Source: Clostridia bacterium (GTDB lineage Bacteria; Bacillota_A; Clostridia; Oscillospirales; Acutalibacteraceae). From it: a stretch of 7,965 nt of DNA. The DNA lies in assembly GCA_024699005.1 (NCBI GenBank), contig JAILQN010000117.1, positions 1-7,965 of the forward strand, in the 5' to 3' direction. Shown here one piece after another: positions 6,019-7,965 of the stretch. Both the position numbers and the translations under genes were made by a program. The first letter of the stretch is position 1; each line of letters opens with the position of its first letter. The notes under the pieces are model-generated. The model searched no databases and had not been told where the DNA came from. It saw nothing but the letters and a program-made list of their open reading frames with translations.

Positions 6019-6227
6019 TTAATGTGCAATGTGCAATTAGCAATGTGCAATGATGGTTCATTTTTGCTGAAGCAAAAATGGTATATAGTCGCGCTGATAT
6101 TTTATTCGGAAAAATAGTTTTCTCCGCGAAAGTCCCCCTCGGCGGGGGATCGTTACCGGGGCGGTGTATTATGTATGATTGCGATTTCCAAAGCGCAATT
6201 ACACATTGCACATTGCTAATTGCTAAT
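6019..6227 (+). repeat. MITE-like element, copy 1 (upstream of purB)
   Basis: The left end is built of degenerate TGTGCAAT/TAGCAAT units (6021-6052). The right end (6197-6227) carries the same units inverted (CACATTGC, TAATTGC), giving terminal inverted repeats of about 30 bp. Inside are a perfect hairpin CATTTTTGCT/AGCAAAAATG (6059-6080), a TCCCCC/GGGGGA hairpin (6133-6149) and an ATTGCG/CGCAAT hairpin (6179-6198). A second copy lies inverted at 7702-7911. There is no coding capacity; frames through it read as low-complexity peptides such as HCTLLIAHCTL. It fills most of the 291-base dapL-purB gap. I see no convincing purB promoter within it or in 6228-6273. Confidence 0.9.
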
Positions 6228-6273
6228 TATTGATACCGTTAGCTTCACTGAAAAGAAGTAAGGAAAAAATACA

Positions 6274-7704
6274 ATGAAACCTGTATACGAAACTCCCTTT
6301 AATTCCCGTTATGCGTCAAAAGAGATGCAGTACGTATTCTCGCCCGATTTCAAGTTCCGCACATGGCGCAGGCTGTGGATAGCACTTGCCGAGGCGGAGC
6401 GCGAGCTCGGGCTGGATATAACGCAGGAGCAGATAGACGAGATGAAGGCCCACGCCGACGATATCAATTACGAGGTCGCAGAGGCGCGGGAGAAAATTGT
6501 CCGGCACGACGTCATGGCGCACGTCTACGCCTTCGGCGAGCAGTGCCCCAAGGCGAAACCGATCATCCATCTGGGTGCGACTTCCTGCTACGTGGGGGAC
6601 AATACCGATCTTATTGCCATGACGGAAGGTCTTAAGCTGCTTGCGGCGAAGATCGCGAATATCCTGAGCGTGCTGAAGGATTTCGCCCTGAAATACAAGG
6701 ATCTGCCCTGCCTTGCGTTCACGCATTTTCAGCCCGCGCAGCCCACCACCGTGGGCAAGCGCGCCGCGCTGTGGGCGCAGGATCTTCTGATTGACCTCGC
6801 CGACATAGAGCGTCTTATCGAAGATATGCCTCTGCTCGGCTCCAAGGGAACCACCGGAACTCAGGCGAGTTTCAGGGAGCTTTTCGACGGTGATATAGAA
6901 AAAGTCCGGGAGCTGGACAGAAAGATCGCGGAAAAAACGGGCTACGCCCGCGTTATGCCTGTTTCCGGGCAGACTTATACCCGGAAGATCGACTTCAAAG
7001 TGCTCGCCGCGCTTTCGGGTATCGCGCAGTCCGCCACCAAGTTCTCGAACGACATAAGGCTTCTGCAGCACCTCAAGGAGATAGAAGAGCCTTTTGAGAA
7101 AAACCAGATCGGTTCCTCCGCCATGGCTTACAAGCGCAACCCCATGCGCTCCGAGCGTATCGCGGGCCTGGCGCGTTACATCATCTGCGACTGCCAGAAC
7201 CCGGCGATCACAGCCGCGACCCAGTGGTTCGAGCGCACTCTGGACGATTCGGCGAACCGCAGAGTCAGCATAGCGGAGGGCTTCCTCGCCGCGGACGGCA
7301 TCCTGACCCTTTATCTGAACGTGGCGGACGGGCTGGTGGTCTACGATAAAATGATACACGCCCGCCTGAAAGCCGAGCTGCCCTTTATGGCGACCGAAAA
7401 CATCATGATGGACGCCGTGAAATATAAGGGCGGCGACAGACAGGCCCTGCACGAGAAGATCAGGCAGTATTCCATGGAAGCGGGCAGGATAGTCAAGAAC
7501 GGGGGAGAGAACGACCTTGCCGACAGGATCGCTGCCGATCCGGCCTTCGGCATGACGAAAAAGGAAATACTCGCCTCTCTCCGCCCGGAGAATTACGTAG
7601 GTTTCGCTCCGCAGCAGACGGAAGCGTTCTTTGAGAACGAAGTCGCTCCGGTGCTGGAGAGATATAAAGAGAGCCTCGGAATGACGGCGGATGTTAGTGT
7701 GTAA
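6274..7704 (+). CDS. purB: Adenylosuccinate lyase
   Basis: The 476-residue protein belongs to the fumarase/aspartase superfamily. It releases fumarate from SAICAR to give AICAR and from adenylosuccinate to give AMP, two steps of purine synthesis, acting in the cytoplasm as a homotetramer. Visible motifs are RHDVMAH (77-83), HLGATSCYVGDNTD (99-112), the catalytic THFQPAQPTT (His151) and the flexible signature loop GSSAMAYKRNP (280-290) with Ser281/Ser282 and Lys287. It is longer than the Bacillus enzyme (about 430) and follows the long, human-like form over its whole length, including NPMRSER and QWFERTLDDSANRR. The usual Pro of the SSAMPYKRNP loop is Ala285. AAGGA (6260-6264) lies nine bases before ATG. 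The TAA stop coincides with the edge of a repeat element, so the last residues (TADVSV) may have been altered by its insertion. Confidence 0.96.
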   Translation: MKPVYETPFNSRYASKEMQYVFSPDFKFRTWRRLWIALAEAERELGLDITQEQIDEMKAHADDINYEVAEAREKIVRHDVMAHVYAFGEQCPKAKPIIHLGATSCYVGDNTDLIAMTEGLKLLAAKIANILSVLKDFALKYKDLPCLAFTHFQPAQPTTVGKRAALWAQDLLIDLADIERLIEDMPLLGSKGTTGTQASFRELFDGDIEKVRELDRKIAEKTGYARVMPVSGQTYTRKIDFKVLAALSGIAQSATKFSNDIRLLQHLKEIEEPFEKNQIGSSAMAYKRNPMRSERIAGLARYIICDCQNPAITAATQWFERTLDDSANRRVSIAEGFLAADGILTLYLNVADGLVVYDKMIHARLKAELPFMATENIMMDAVKYKGGDRQALHEKIRQYSMEAGRIVKNGGENDLADRIAADPAFGMTKKEILASLRPENYVGFAPQQTEAFFENEVAPVLERYKESLGMTADVSV

Positions 7705-7911
7705 TGTGCAATGTGCAGTGTGCAATGTGCAATTGCGCTTGAGAAATCGCAATTATACAGAATACACCGCCCCGGTAAGATTCCCTGTTAAATGGGCCTT
7801 TCGCGGAGAAAACCATTTTGCCGAATAAACTATCAGCGCGTCAATACAACATTTTTGCTTCAGCAAAAATGAACCATAATTGCACATTGCACATTGCTAA
7901 TTGCACATTAA
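7702..7911 (-). repeat. MITE-like element, copy 2 (inverted, downstream of purB)
   Basis: Read on the minus strand this aligns end to end with 6019-6227. Shared features are the TGTGCAAT/TAGCAAT ends, the perfect CATTTTTGCTTCAGCAAAAATG-type hairpin (7850-7871), the TTTTCTCCGCGAAAG block, ACCGGGGCGGTGTATT, and an ATTGCG/CGCAAT hairpin at 7732-7753. By eye about four bases in five agree. The poorest match is the central hairpin, which is GC-rich in copy 1 and degenerate here. The element starts within the purB TAA codon and ends ten bases before the next gene's ATG, so it fills the entire intergenic gap. Confidence 0.9.
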
Positions 7912-7921
7912 ACGGAAAGCT

Positions 7922-7965
7922 ATGAAAATAAAAGACATTTACGATTATATAGACTCCTTTGCCCC
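7922..7965 (+). CDS. Probable Nif3-like dinuclear metal-centre protein, N-terminus (partial)
   Basis: Only 14 full codons are inside the window, reading MKIKDIYDYIDSFA with a probable proline next. This resembles the start of Nif3/YqfO-family proteins (often annotated GTP cyclohydrolase 1 type 2 homolog), which commonly begin with a KDIYxYIDxxAP helix. The call rests on recall of that N-terminus and is tentative. A weak GGAAAG (7914-7919) precedes the ATG by only two bases. No promoter is evident in the repeat just upstream, so read-through from purB is possible. Confidence 0.5.
   Translation, partial: MKIKDIYDYIDSFA

Noticed and set aside
6316..7752. 478-codon open frame on the minus strand opposite purB
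   Set aside because: It mirrors purB codon use, begins inside the repeat element with low-complexity CTLHTAHCTLHT, and has no recognisable domain.

Overview
The window looks like chromosomal DNA of an anaerobic Clostridia-type Bacillota, probably an uncultured gut or rumen relative of the Oscillospirales. The signs are the Clostridia-like 3' end of a 23S rRNA, strong GGAGG ribosome binding sites, sigma-A type promoters, a YwlE-like protein-arginine phosphatase, a secreted glucanase carrying a BspA-type leucine-rich repeat and a type I dockerin, LL-diaminopimelate aminotransferase, and hairpin-rich repeats in the gaps. This placement is inference from gene content; no marker gene here is complete enough to name a genus.

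Layout. Bases 1-118 are the end of a 23S rRNA, followed after about 80 bases by a terminator (201-227) with no 5S rRNA between them. A strong promoter (258-286) then drives a low-molecular-weight arginine phosphatase (377-814), followed 31 bases later by a large exported GH17-type beta-glucanase with a C-terminal dockerin (846-2837). Next comes a 207-bp hairpin-rich inverted-repeat element (2898-3104) in a convergent gap. It faces a minus-strand AAA_14/DUF4143 ATPase (3256-4485) that has two unusual substitutions. The divergent gap 4486-4776 holds two good promoters back to back, a 17-bp perfect inverted repeat and three 33-bp tandem repeats. Plus-strand dapL (4777-5982) and purB (6274-7704) follow, then the first 14 codons of what looks like a Nif3-family gene (7922 onwards).

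The most striking structure is a pair of about 210-bp MITE-like elements of one family in opposite orientation, one on each side of purB (6019-6227 and 7702-7911). Their ends are made of short degenerate repeats of the type TGTGCAAT/TAGCAAT. The second copy begins at the purB stop codon and ends ten bases before the next start codon.

How the genes relate. DapL (lysine and cell-wall precursor synthesis) and PurB (purine synthesis) are housekeeping enzymes with no shared pathway. The phosphatase probably belongs to the McsB/ClpCP protein-arginine phosphorylation system, whose other members are not in the window. The glucanase is a cell-exported polysaccharide degrader that would dock to a cohesin scaffold encoded elsewhere. 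I see no defence or other multi-gene novel system. The unexplained material is the repeat content and the ATPase with its repeat-loaded promoter region.
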